A stretch of DNA of 64,000 bases, taken from contig NZ_VIJZ01000009.1 of NCBI RefSeq assembly GCF_006874425.1, positions 1-64,000 of the forward strand. Reading direction: 5' to 3'. The notes under the pieces are model-generated. The model was given only the letters and a program-made list of their open reading frames with translations. It was not told where the DNA came from and did no database searches. Position numbers and translations under genes: made by a program. Every line of letters begins with the position of its first letter. The stretch's first letter is position 1. Origin of the DNA: Paenibacillus ottowii (GTDB lineage: Bacteria; Bacillota; Bacilli; Paenibacillales; Paenibacillaceae). Below, piece by piece: positions 37,182 to 46,700 of the stretch.

Positions 37182-37241
37182 GCAGCATAAAGACCTGCCC
37201 AAAAATAAAAATAGCAGCATAGCCGCCTTAAAAATAAAAAT
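37182..37241. repeat. Two tandem imperfect 28-32-nt direct repeats
   Basis: GCAGCATA...CC-AAAAATAAAAAT occurs at 37182-37213 and again at 37214-37241. It lies in the CDF leader, 30 nt upstream of the start codon. Could be slippage-generated; no known riboswitch fold was recognised. Confidence 0.5.
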
Positions 37242-37554
37242 TTGCCTGTGGTTGACTATTATTTTCAGGATAGCAGACGAACTTTGTGTGGGTCTAGAGA
37301 AACAGTCTTTCCGCTCTACATCGCTGTAGGAACCACGAAAAAGTATTGCCAGAGCCCATTCCTGTAGGTTACACAAAACAATTTTTCCTACATGCAAAAA
37401 ACAGTTATTCTCCCCCTTGCCTCACCCCTGCGATGTGTTATCATTGTTGCCCTTGTCCCTTCTTTTAAAAACGTATAAAATGAGGACACAGCCGCGTTTT
37501 TCTTCAATCCAGCATGATTGACATGAACCTGGCGGCAACAGGAGGAATTTATTC
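37242..37554. other. Intergenic region between divergent CDF and small basic protein genes
   Basis: About 310 nt without a supported gene. Weak sigma-A-like elements exist for the plus strand (TTGCCT 37417-37422, 16-bp spacer, TATCAT 37439-37444; and a TATAAA near 37477). The leader of the CDF gene is about 250 nt if transcription starts in the middle; I looked for the yybP-ykoY manganese and other metal riboswitch cores and saw none. Confidence 0.4.
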
Positions 37555-37740
37555 ATGAGCGATGCTAAGGAACCACGTAAAGTTAATCTCGCAGATGCCA
37601 TTCGGGAAAAGCTGGCACAAAAAAAACAGCAGTCCGGCGCTTCACAGCAGGGCGGCTTTCAAAGCGGTTCCACCAAAACACTGAAAAGCCAAAATACGAA
37701 GAAGCCGAACAACCAACGCCGTCGCACAGGCGGATCATAA
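37555..37740 (+). CDS. Small basic protein, unknown function
   Basis: 61 residues. A short helical N-part (KVNLADAIREKLAQKKQQ) is followed by a Gly/Gln/Ser/Lys-rich, probably disordered tail ending in NNQRRRTGGS. pI is very high; nucleic-acid binding is only a guess. CAGGAGGAA 8 nt before ATG and a strong terminator afterwards support expression. Confidence 0.65.
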   Translation: MSDAKEPRKVNLADAIREKLAQKKQQSGASQQGGFQSGSTKTLKSQNTKKPNNQRRRTGGS

Positions 37741-37840
37741 GCCACCCCATAGGCTATATAGGGTTCCGGATGCAGGATAGGCGAGTTTTATCTCACCTCA
37801 CGCTCGGAACCAAGTATGCTAAGGGTTACGGCACAAAACG

Positions 37841-37897
37841 AAAAAAGAGGAGTCCACCTGCCATATCAAATGGCGTGATGGAGCTCCTCTTTCGTTT
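37841..37897. terminator. Bidirectional terminator
   Basis: AAAGAGGAG (37844-37852) pairs with CTCCTCTTT (37884-37892) around an inner GCCAT/ATGGC stem. T-rich on both strands. It ends the small basic gene and the ABC-F gene. Confidence 0.85.
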
Positions 37898-37927
37898 ATT
37901 TACTTGCTAAAATTAGCGGTTTGGATG

Positions 37928-39556
37928 TTAGCCGATTTCTACCGGATACATGCGTTCACGCAATTTAGCAATTTCTTCACTTTCCAGGTATTCATCATAG
38001 CTCATCGTACGGTCAATTACGCCGTTTGGTGTAATTTCCACGATGCGATTCGCGATGGTTTGAATGAATTGATGGTCATGAGAAGTGAACAAAATCGTCC
38101 CGTCAAAGTCGATCAGACCATTGTTCAGCGCTGTAATGGATTCGAGATCCAAGTGGTTGGTTGGCTCTTCCAGAAGCAACACGTTAGCACCGTTCAGCAT
38201 CATTTTCGCCAGCATACAGCGAACCTTTTCTCCCCCGGACAGCACGCTTGCTTTCTTAAGCGCTTCTTCGCCTGAGAAAAGCATACGTCCCAGGAAGCCG
38301 CGCAAGAACGTTTCATCCTGATCCTTGGAATATTGACGCAGCCAGTCTACCAGATTCAGATCCACACCTTCAAAATAAGCGGAGTTATCTTTCGGGAAAT
38401 ACGCCTGACTCGTTGTAATCCCCCAGGAAAATACACCGTTATCCGCTTCCAGTTCGTTCATCAAGATCTGGAAGAGCGTCGTTTTAGGCAGACCGTTCGG
38501 ACCTACAAACGCAATTTTATCACCTTTGTTCACGACCAGACTGAACTCGTTCAGCACTTGCTCGCCTTCAACAGTTTTGCTGATACTATCAACAGTCAGC
38601 AATTGTTTACCCGCTTCACGCTCAGGCTTGAAGTTAATGAACGGATATTTACGGTTGGATGGACGGATATCGTCCAACGTAATTTTATCCAGTTGCTTTT
38701 TACGCGAAGTTGCCTGTTTGGACTTGGAAGCATTCGCGGAAAAGCGCTGAATAAAGGCTTGCAATTCTTTGATCTTCTCTTCCTTCTTCTTGTTCGCATC
38801 GCGAGCCAGAGTAAGTGCCAGTTGGCTGGACTCATACCAGAAGTCATAGTTGCCGACATACATCTGAATTTTACCAAAATCGATATCCGCAATATGCGTA
38901 CATACCTTGTTCAGGAAGTGACGGTCATGGGATACAACGATAACGGTGCCTTCATAGTCCATCAAGAAGTTTTCCAGCCACTGAATGGATTCGAGATCCA
39001 AATGGTTGGTAGGCTCATCAAGCAGCAAATTGTTCGGACGACCAAACAACGCTTGTGCCAAGAGAACGCGCACTTTGTCATTGCCGCTCATCTCAGCCAT
39101 TTTTTTGTCATGCAGGTCACGCGGAATACCCAGACCGATCAGCAATGCAGCTGCATCCGGCTCGGCATCCCAACCGTTCAGCTCTGCAAACTCGCCTTCC
39201 AATTCACCCGCACGCAGACCGTCTGCTTCGGAAAACTCCGCCTTGGCGTACAGCGCATCCTTTTCCTTCATGATTTCATACAGACGCGTATGACCCATAA
39301 TAACGGTTTCCAGAACCGGGAATTCATCGTATTCATAATGGTTCTGCTTGAGGACAGCCATCCGTTCGCCCGGTGTCATGTGAACCTCACCTGAATTGGC
39401 TTCGATTTCACCGGAAAGAATTTTCAAAAAGGTGGATTTACCCGCGCCATTCGCCCCAATCAGGCCGTAGCAGTTTCCGGGAGTAAATTTGATATTTACG
39501 TCTTCAAAAAGTGGGCGTTTGCCATAACGAAGCGTTACGCCGCTTGTACTGATCAT
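37928..39556 (-). CDS. ABC-F family ATPase, YkpA/YbiT-like
   Basis: 542 residues, two nucleotide-binding domains and no membrane segment. NBD1: Walker A GANGAGKST, signature MSGNDKVRVLLAQ, Walker B LLLDEPTNHLDLES. The linker (about 235-320) is rich in Lys/Glu, as in ribosome-acting ABC-F proteins. NBD2: Walker A GPNGLPKTT (last Gly replaced by Pro), signature LSGGEKVRC, Walker B LLLEEPTNHLD (Asp to Glu). A weakened Walker A in NBD2 is, to my memory, also seen in B. subtilis YkpA. Likely a translation factor, not a resistance determinant by context. Confidence 0.9.
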   Translation of the reverse strand: MISTSGVTLRYGKRPLFEDVNIKFTPGNCYGLIGANGAGKSTFLKILSGEIEANSGEVHMTPGERMAVLKQNHYEYDEFPVLETVIMGHTRLYEIMKEKDALYAKAEFSEADGLRAGELEGEFAELNGWDAEPDAAALLIGLGIPRDLHDKKMAEMSGNDKVRVLLAQALFGRPNNLLLDEPTNHLDLESIQWLENFLMDYEGTVIVVSHDRHFLNKVCTHIADIDFGKIQMYVGNYDFWYESSQLALTLARDANKKKEEKIKELQAFIQRFSANASKSKQATSRKKQLDKITLDDIRPSNRKYPFINFKPEREAGKQLLTVDSISKTVEGEQVLNEFSLVVNKGDKIAFVGPNGLPKTTLFQILMNELEADNGVFSWGITTSQAYFPKDNSAYFEGVDLNLVDWLRQYSKDQDETFLRGFLGRMLFSGEEALKKASVLSGGEKVRCMLAKMMLNGANVLLLEEPTNHLDLESITALNNGLIDFDGTILFTSHDHQFIQTIANRIVEITPNGVIDRTMSYDEYLESEEIAKLRERMYPVEIG

Positions 39557-39692
39557 ATAAGCATACCATCCTTATCATTAGTTAAGTGCTAAACACAAAA
39601 TTACCGACGGCAATAGTATAACACACAAAAGTTCGGATTCGAACCGTAGTCTAAGCAGAACTGTCCTTGAATCTCATTCAATTTCTTATAAA

Positions 39693-40774
39693 TGACGGAT
39701 TGTCAAGCTAAGTGCGACAGTTCCTCTGAAAAGGATTCGTGAGCGGTTCTCCAACCCAAGCATTTTCGTGGTCTATGGTTGATCAAGCGCAGAGCAGTCT
39801 CCAAGGCTTCATCCGTGATTTGCGCAAAATCTGTCCCCTTGGGAAAAAACTCTCGCAAGAGGCCATTGGCATTCTCATTCGAGCCGCGTTGCCAGGAAGA
39901 ATACGGATCTGCGAAATATACCTGTAGGCCATGAGCTTCTTCCAGGCTGGCGTAACAGGCGAATTCCTTGCCACGATCTGCAGTAGCGGTTTGAAATGCA
40001 CCGTCAGGGTACTGCGAGGCTACTACACCAAAAGCAATTTCCATGGACAAAGCTGTACGGTCAGGCATGGGAACGGCGGTGTACAGTCGGGTCTTGCGTT
40101 CGATGAATGTAGCTACGCAGCCCTTGCTTTTCCCACGGCCCGAGACGACCGTATCGAGTTCCCAATGACCGAAGGTTTTCCGGGAACGAACCTCTTTCGG
40201 ACGCTGAGAGATGGTCTTACCCACAGCGAACTTGCCGCGTGTCTCTACAGGCTTCTGCCGTTTACCTTTGTGGCGTAGGACGGCAAGCACTCCTTTCACC
40301 AAACGGCCTGTATATAGCCAGCGATAGATGGTTTTAAAGCAGACCACAGGGTGTCCCTCTTGACGGAGTCGTTCTACGATCTGCTCGGGAGACCACGTGG
40401 CATGAAGCTTTTCTTCAATAAGGACCGACTGCTGTGGTGTCTATTTTCCGGCTGGGACGGAGGACTTACGTCGCTGGACATAGCTCTCCTGAGATCGCTC
40501 GGCACAATAGGGCTTCTGCGTTTCATTTCGACGGAGTTCTCGGCAAATGGTGGCATGATGCCTGCCCAATTCACTGGCAATGGCTCGAGCACTTTTCCCC
40601 TGCTGGTGGAGGATTTCTAGCTTGCTGCGCTCGATTATGCTAAGATGTGTGTAGCTCATGGTGGATTCTCCTTGTGTGAATGTGGTGTAGGAACCTTCAT
40701 TCTACACGAATCCGGCCATGGGCCATTTTTTATTTATTTCCCGTAGGTGTCGCACTTCATATTACAATCCGTCA
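39693..40774 (-). mobile_element. IS30-family insertion sequence, 1082 bp
   Basis: Bounded by 27-bp imperfect terminal inverted repeats: 39693-39719 and 40748-40774, matching at 22 of 27 positions. Both start TGACGGATTGT and end AAGTGCGACA. The single transposase gene nearly fills it, and its stop codon lies inside the left repeat. A 2-bp AA flank on both sides could be the target duplication. It sits between the ABC-F gene and the haem-uptake operon without breaking a visible gene. Confidence 0.88.
39703..40659 (-). pseudogene. IS30-family transposase interrupted by an in-frame amber codon
   Basis: A single reading frame of 318 codons starting MSYTHLSIIERSKLE, with an N-terminal helix-turn-helix (GKSARAIASELGRHHATICR). 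It is stopped by TAG at 40441-40443, after VPAGK; the frame continues TPQQSVLIEEKLHATW and on to the catalytic domain without any shift. The DDE residues are intact: WELDTV, TADRGKEF, and E in GLLREFFPKG. A TGG-to-TAG change is the simplest origin. Unless suppressed or restarted (GTG near 40347), it is inactive. Confidence 0.88.
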
Positions 40775-40786
40775 AATAAAATAAAA

Positions 40787-40848
40787 AATGCTTCTGTCTC
40801 CACGATTGTCACCTGACAAACACCTGGACCAGAACCATTTTTATATTT
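40787..40848 (-). terminator. Possible terminator of the left haem-uptake operon
   Basis: On the minus strand GGTTCTG-GTCCA pairs imperfectly with TGGA-GA-CAGAAGC, followed by a long T-rich run (complement of 40775-40792). The stem has a bulge. Confidence 0.5.
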
Positions 40849-40853
40849 TAAAT

Positions 40854-41687
40854 TCAATGGGATAACTCAAGGACAGGCACCTTGCACTCTCTCTGTACGT
40901 GTAAATGTCCGGAAGCTCCAACGCCTATCGGGATCAGATACATGCCCGCCTCGTCGTCTTGTCTTATGGCTACCTTTACACCATAGACTTCCTGAATCAG
41001 TTCGGGTGTAACGACCTCTGTAGGTGGACCATTCGCTATAATACGTCCTTCCTTCATAGCGATCATCACATCGCTATACCGAATAGCCTGATTCATATCA
41101 TGCAGCACCATCACGATGGTCAGTCCGTGCTCCTGATTGAGCTGCCGGATCAGCTCCAGAATCTCGAGCTGGTAATACATATCCAGATAGGTGGTCGGCT
41201 CATCCAAAAACAAAATCGGCGTTCGCTGCGCCAAGGCCATCGCAATCCATACACGCTGTCGTTCCCCGCCGGAAAGCTGATCCAGTGTACGTGTTCTGCG
41301 TTCCTCCAGATTGGTACAGGCTATCGCCCATTCGACTGCTTCCTCGTCCTCGTCCCGGTTGGTTGTGAACATGCTCTTATGAGGCAGTCTTCCGAAGCTG
41401 ACGAGCTTTTCTACTGTCAGGTCGGAGGGTGCCTCGTTCTGCTGATGAACCACCGCCAATTGGCGAGCCAGCTCCTTGGGCTTGTAGTGGGCTATCTCCT
41501 TGCCGTCCAGAACGACCTGACCCATGCGAGGAGCGGCATTGTTGGACATTACGCTGAGCAGTGTCGATTTGCCACATCCGTTGGGCCCAATAATTGTCGT
41601 AATTCGTCCCCGCTCAATAACAGCATTGATCGCATGTAAACGATCTGTTTTCCGATCATAGGAGAAGGTTACATCTTTAATGTCCAT
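40854..41687 (-). CDS. Iron/haem ABC transporter ATP-binding protein (left system)
   Basis: 277 residues of FecE/FhuC type: Walker A GPNGCGKST, Q-loop VHQQNEAPSD, signature LSGGERQRVWIAMAL, Walker B ILFLDEPTTYLD, switch His in VLHDMNQA. It ends in a short His- and Cys-containing tail. Overlaps the permease gene by 11 nt. Substrate inferred from the adjacent NEAT proteins to be haem. Confidence 0.92.
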   Translation of the reverse strand: MDIKDVTFSYDRKTDRLHAINAVIERGRITTIIGPNGCGKSTLLSVMSNNAAPRMGQVVLDGKEIAHYKPKELARQLAVVHQQNEAPSDLTVEKLVSFGRLPHKSMFTTNRDEDEEAVEWAIACTNLEERRTRTLDQLSGGERQRVWIAMALAQRTPILFLDEPTTYLDMYYQLEILELIRQLNQEHGLTIVMVLHDMNQAIRYSDVMIAMKEGRIIANGPPTEVVTPELIQEVYGVKVAIRQDDEAGMYLIPIGVGASGHLHVQRECKVPVLELSH

Positions 41688-42660
41688 AGGTGCGATCCGC
41701 CTTTCTGATCAGGAATATCAGGAATGGTCCGCCAATGACTGCCATAATAATAGAGGCCGGAATTTCATTGGGAGCCAGCACCGTTCGTCCGAGTGTATCC
41801 GCAAGCAACAGCAGCAAACCGCCGCATAGGGCCGAGAACGGAATCAGCCACTTATGATCCGAGCCAACCAGGTAGCGGGCACAATGCGGGACAAGCAGAC
41901 CGATAAAAGCAATCACCCCTGCAATGGCTGTAGCCGTTGCTGCAAGCAGCACTGCAATCACAGAAATCAAAAGTCGTGCGCGCGTCACATTGAAGCCCAG
42001 ATTTTTAGCCGTCTTATCTTGAAGGGACAAGAAATTACACCAGGAGAACACAAGCATGGCTAAAATCAGACCCATCCCGCCATAGGTCACAATTACCTCG
42101 ACATCCACCCATTTTTTCATAGACAACGTTGAGGTGGTGACCTGATTAATGCTGGTGACCGCATAACTGCCCCGATAATTAAACGACTGACCTAGACCGG
42201 AGAAAATAGCGTTTACTGCCACCCCAATCAGAATAAGACGAATGGGATGCAAGCCGGATTTCCATGAAAATCCGTACACCATTAGGCAGGCCAATGCACC
42301 GCCAATAAACGAAAAGAACGGCATCCAGAAATATAGCGTCGGAAAGACGGTCACCGCAATCAGCGAGATCAAGGCCGCTCCCGAAGAAATGCCGATCACC
42401 CCGGAATCTGCCAGCGGGTTTTTCATGACAGCTTGCAGCAAAACGCCCGCCACTGCAAGGGCTGCACCCGCCATCACGGCTACGATAATTCTCGGTAGTC
42501 TGAGATCCTTGACCACATTTACCTGATCATCTGTACCTGTCCACAATCCGGTCACCAACTGACTCAAATTTACCTTGAGACTGCCTGTCATCGCTGAATA
42601 CAACATGATACCGACAAGTAAGACAATTACAACAATAAGGCTCCATAATTTTTTGGACAT
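41677..42660 (-). CDS. Iron/haem ABC transporter permease, FecCD family (left system)
   Basis: 327 residues, about nine to ten helices. LRLPRIIVAVMAGAALAVAG and LLQAVMKNPLADSGVIGISSGA form the conserved FecCD core; the coupling loop has GFIGLLVPHCARYLVG. It pairs with the ATPase downstream and the lipoprotein upstream. AAGGAAG precedes ATG. Confidence 0.93.
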   Translation of the reverse strand: MSKKLWSLIVVIVLLVGIMLYSAMTGSLKVNLSQLVTGLWTGTDDQVNVVKDLRLPRIIVAVMAGAALAVAGVLLQAVMKNPLADSGVIGISSGAALISLIAVTVFPTLYFWMPFFSFIGGALACLMVYGFSWKSGLHPIRLILIGVAVNAIFSGLGQSFNYRGSYAVTSINQVTTSTLSMKKWVDVEVIVTYGGMGLILAMLVFSWCNFLSLQDKTAKNLGFNVTRARLLISVIAVLLAATATAIAGVIAFIGLLVPHCARYLVGSDHKWLIPFSALCGGLLLLLADTLGRTVLAPNEIPASIIMAVIGGPFLIFLIRKADRTYGH

Positions 42661-42674
42661 GTCATCAGCTTCCT

Positions 42675-43634
42675 TTAATTCGAAGGATACAGCATTTTCA
42701 TCAGCTCATCCAGCGCAGAGCTTGCCGCTAAGTTCCCTGTGGTACCAAACAACGGTTCAGGCAGATCATAAACATGCCCCTTCTTCACAGCGTTGAAATG
42801 CTTCCAGATATCGTTCGTTTTGAACTCTTCATCGAACATTTTTACGACCTCATCCGGCATCCCGTGCGCAGCGCGCAAAATGATATCGGGATTGGATTGC
42901 TGCAAGGCTTCGGTATTGTGGGCTATGAACTCTACCTTTTCACCCTGAACCACATTGGTTCCGCCTGCAATTTTAACCAAATCCCCAATATAGGAATGTT
43001 CGGTAGCTACCAGATAGCTTCCCGGAACCCCCAGTAAAATTAGGACTTTAGGGGACTTCTTGCCTTGGATCTTTTGCTGAATCTCGGCGACTTTGGCATC
43101 CAACGCCCCATTTATCTCTTTTGCCTTTTCAGCTTTATCAAATCGGTCCCCCAGCTTTTGAATTTCCTTTTGCATATTCGCAAGGCTTTCAAAATTCAAA
43201 AATTCAGCATTGATGTTCAGGTCCTTAAACTTAGGCTCCAAATCATATTGGAGTGTGGTTACCGACAGCACATCTGTAGGCTTCAAAGACATTACTTTTT
43301 CCATATCAGGACTCATTGGATTCCCGACATCAGGAACGTCCTTGTAACGGTCAGGCAGTGCTTTGGTGCTGGTCGGCTTGCCAGCCAAATCCAAGCCCAG
43401 CGCATCCGTAATTTCAGCAATGGCTACTGTAGTCGCCACAATACGTGGAGCTTGTGCTTTATCGTCAGACGACTTTCCGTTTGCTTCAGATGCTGTCGTT
43501 GAAGCCGAACCAGCGCTTTGGTTCTGTCCAGCCACTGTTCCCCCGGAGCATCCAGCCAGCAATAAGATCATGATACCGATTAACATATAGAAACCAAACG
43601 ATTTCCTCTCAGCCAAAGCTGCATACTGTTTCAT
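42675..43634 (-). CDS. Haem-binding lipoprotein, IsdE-like (left system)
   Basis: 319 residues. Lipoprotein signal ending LLLAGCSGG (Cys near 29), then a Gln/Ser/Thr linker and a helical-backbone binding-protein fold (PeripBP_2). Possible axial ligands, by analogy with IsdE Met/His, are in NPMSPDMEKVM and RAAHGMPDEV, the latter at the usual C-lobe position. 14 nt before the permease gene. Confidence 0.88.
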   Translation of the reverse strand: MKQYAALAERKSFGFYMLIGIMILLLAGCSGGTVAGQNQSAGSASTTASEANGKSSDDKAQAPRIVATTVAIAEITDALGLDLAGKPTSTKALPDRYKDVPDVGNPMSPDMEKVMSLKPTDVLSVTTLQYDLEPKFKDLNINAEFLNFESLANMQKEIQKLGDRFDKAEKAKEINGALDAKVAEIQQKIQGKKSPKVLILLGVPGSYLVATEHSYIGDLVKIAGGTNVVQGEKVEFIAHNTEALQQSNPDIILRAAHGMPDEVVKMFDEEFKTNDIWKHFNAVKKGHVYDLPEPLFGTTGNLAASSALDELMKMLYPSN

Positions 43635-43707
43635 GAAAATCCAATCACCTCAATTCAAAATATAAAGCAACAGCGTGAGTCCCAACTTTTTCGGGTATGT
43701 ATGCTGA

Positions 43708-43737
43708 CAAGTCTTGATGCCGGGGCACCAAGACTTG
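43708..43737. other. Intercistronic hairpin between the nine-NEAT gene and the lipoprotein gene
   Basis: CAAGTCTTG (43708-43716) and CAAGACTTG (43729-43737) form a 9-bp stem extended by GTGCC/GGCAT-type pairs. No T-run follows, so it is not a normal terminator; it may protect or process the mRNA. Confidence 0.6.
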
Positions 43738-43790
43738 CACGCTTACAAACTTTGCTGTTATTCGGGCTTCATTGATGCCATAACCTGAGG

Positions 43791-46700
43791 TTATTTCACT
43801 TTTAGGCTTGCTTCATCAAATTGGAACTGAACCGTATACCAGTGATCATAGGGTACTCCGCCAAGGACCAAACCAGGCACAATGACGTGTGTGTGAGCAC
43901 TGATTTTCCGAGACAAGTCCCCTGCCTCAAATTGAACGATACGTGTATCGCCGGATGTCGAAATCACTTCCACATCTTTTAGCGTACCGTTCTGCTCCAC
44001 CTGTAGAGTTGGCATCCAAAAGCTATTTTTCAAAGTGACTTGGATGTAGCGTTTGTCTCCCTTTTCGATCAATGTGGCCGGCTTAACGAGATAACCATCC
44101 ATAACGGACGCCTCATTCGTTTTGTCTTTAAATACGTTGTAATTGATCGTGTATCGCTTCTCGGAAGCCGCTTGAACCGGCTGTTCAACTGCTGGTTTGG
44201 CTTCAGCTACGGATGTGGTCGGTTCCACTGCTTTATCCGTAGAAGCTGCTGTCGGTTCAGTAGTAGTTGCGGTAGTTGCTGCGTTAACTCCCTCACCTTT
44301 GAGCGATGCACGGTCAAATTGAATCTGTCCGCCAAATTTCTCATTAAAAATGTATTTCTCGGGCAGATATACCTGTGTGTACACACTTAACTTTTTGTCC
44401 AGATCAGGCACTTCGAAGGCCATTGTGTGAGTATCACCTTTGACGTCGGAAGCCACAATCGTCGGATTGGTATAGCGGCCTTCAAAATCCGTTTGGAATA
44501 AATTCAAAGCCTGATTGTTCGTTACGGTTACATAGGCTTGGACCTTACCATTTTTCACAATCAGCTTGGCCAGGCTTTGTACAAACGGTGCCACCAAAGA
44601 ATCCTTGTCCGTTCCGTTCGCAAGCACGCGGAAGTTCGCAGTGTACTCGCCATCGGCTAAGTTATTTTTCACCTGTTCTACTCTGTCTGCTTTGGTTTCG
44701 TTGTGATAAGATACATTACTGGTATCGAATTTAATTTCAAAATCGTATACTTTTTCTACTCGATCCTCCGCCTTGAAAACCATCGGAGTACTACTTGCCA
44801 CTTTAGGAGCTTCATAGACAACCAGTTGACCTTTTACGTTATTCTTAAAGTCACTTACGCCAAAACGGACGTCCTTCGTATTACTTGCCGCATCTTCCCG
44901 GGTCACTTCTGCATCCTGGTAACCTCCACTTGCGTTATCCCAAATGCGCAGCGCCTTAACTTCATTGCTGTTTTGCAGCTTGAGACCAACAAACCGTTTG
45001 TCGCCTTCCACGACCAATTGCGCTGGTTCATTGGTGATGAAGCGTTGAGCCGGAGATTCAGATCCTGTAACACCGTCTGGCAGCACAATGCTGAATTTCA
45101 ATGCATATTTACCATTGGCAAGCTTGTCAAAATCCAATTTAACCATAGGATCAGCGGCCCCTGAAGAGGTAGGCTCAACAAAGCCGCGAATGGTAGCAGG
45201 CTCGAACTGGAATTGCACATCATATACGTGATCATATGGGGTGCCACCCAAATCCAATCCAGGTACGATGACATGCGTATTCACTGTAACTTTATCTGAA
45301 AGATTAGGCACTTCAAATTGTACTGTTCTTGTGTCTGCAGAGGTGGACTGTTCAACCACCTGAGCTTCAGAACCATTTACTTTAAACGTTTTAATCCAGC
45401 TGCTTTTATCCATTTTAATTTGAATGATATTTTTCCCAGACTGTTTTAACAGTGTGGCTGGCTTTTGCATATATCCATCCATCACAGATAGTTCATTGCT
45501 TCCATTTTTGAGTACGGTGAAATCAATGCTGTATCTGCCGTTTTCAACTGGAGTCGTTGTTCCGTTATCCGAACCTTTAGCTGTAATGCTGCTGCGATCA
45601 AATTGAAGACGAAGCTTATGATCCATCTCATAAACCCCACCTGGATAGGTCGTGCTCACATGAACCTGTGCATTCAGAATAGCGTCCAAATCCGCCACCT
45701 TGAATTTCACAACACGTGTATTCGCATTCTTATCCTCACTAACGATATCTGCATCTGTCAACGTTCCGTTTTGTTCTGTTTTGAACTCGGTCACGGTGGT
45801 GCTGTCTTTAATCGTAAAGGAAGCTTCATACTTGCCCTTCGATACCGTCAGCGTGGCTGGGGACAATAAGTATTGTGCCATGGCCGATTTTTGGTCTTTA
45901 GTTGCGTGGAGCGCGTTAAAATGGATCGAGTACGTTCCATCCGCTATACCCTTCCCGGGCGTCCCTGGTGTACCTGGCGTCCCAGGATCAACCGGGGTTG
46001 TAGCCGTTCCCAATTGGAGATCGACATTATATGTTTCCACATAGCCCAGCTCAGGCCAGTCGATGCTTACCCATGCATTCAGCTTGGCAGGCACTTCCTT
46101 AACCTCAAATTCGATGACACGTGTATTCGCAGCTTGGTCTTCGCTTACTACAGTCGTGTTGGTCAAAACTCCATTTTGTTCAACCTTAAATCCGTCAATT
46201 TGTTTACTGTTTTTCAAGGTAAAACGAACATACTTCTTGCCATTACGTTCAATCAAGGTGCCTGGTTTCTCCGTATACCCATCCATCATGGAGTTTTCAT
46301 TCGTTCCATCCTTCAAAAGCGTGAAGTCCAGATTGGATCTTGTTTCTGGAGACGTTCCATTTTCTGTGATACTATTTTTATCGAACTGAAGACGAAGCTT
46401 ATGATCCATCTCATAAACCCCACCTGGATAGGTGGTGCTTACATGAACCTGTGCATTCAAAACAGCGTCCAAATCGGCTACCTTAAATTTCACAATACGC
46501 GTATTGGCTGTCTTGTCCACACTTACAATATCTGCATCCGTCAATGTTCCGTTTTGTTCTGTTTTAAATTCTGTTACGGTGGTGCTGTCTTTAATCGTAA
46601 ATGAAACTTCTTTCTGTCCCTTCACTACCGTCAAAGTCGCTGGAGACAACAAATATTGTGCCATAGCTGATGGCTGATCTTTTGTGGCATGCAACGCGTT

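Noticed and set aside
37152..37400. Metal riboswitch (yybP-ykoY or M-box) ahead of the CDF exporter
   Set aside because: The conserved core sequences were not found on the minus strand; only a direct repeat is visible.
38333..39394. 353-codon plus-strand frame opposite the ABC-F gene
   Set aside because: It lies wholly antisense to a conserved ABC-F coding region, has no ribosome site and its product shows no family motif; a shadow frame.
40347..40443. Frameshift in the IS30 transposase
   Set aside because: Both parts are in the same frame (start-to-start distance divisible by three); the break is a TAG codon, not a shift.
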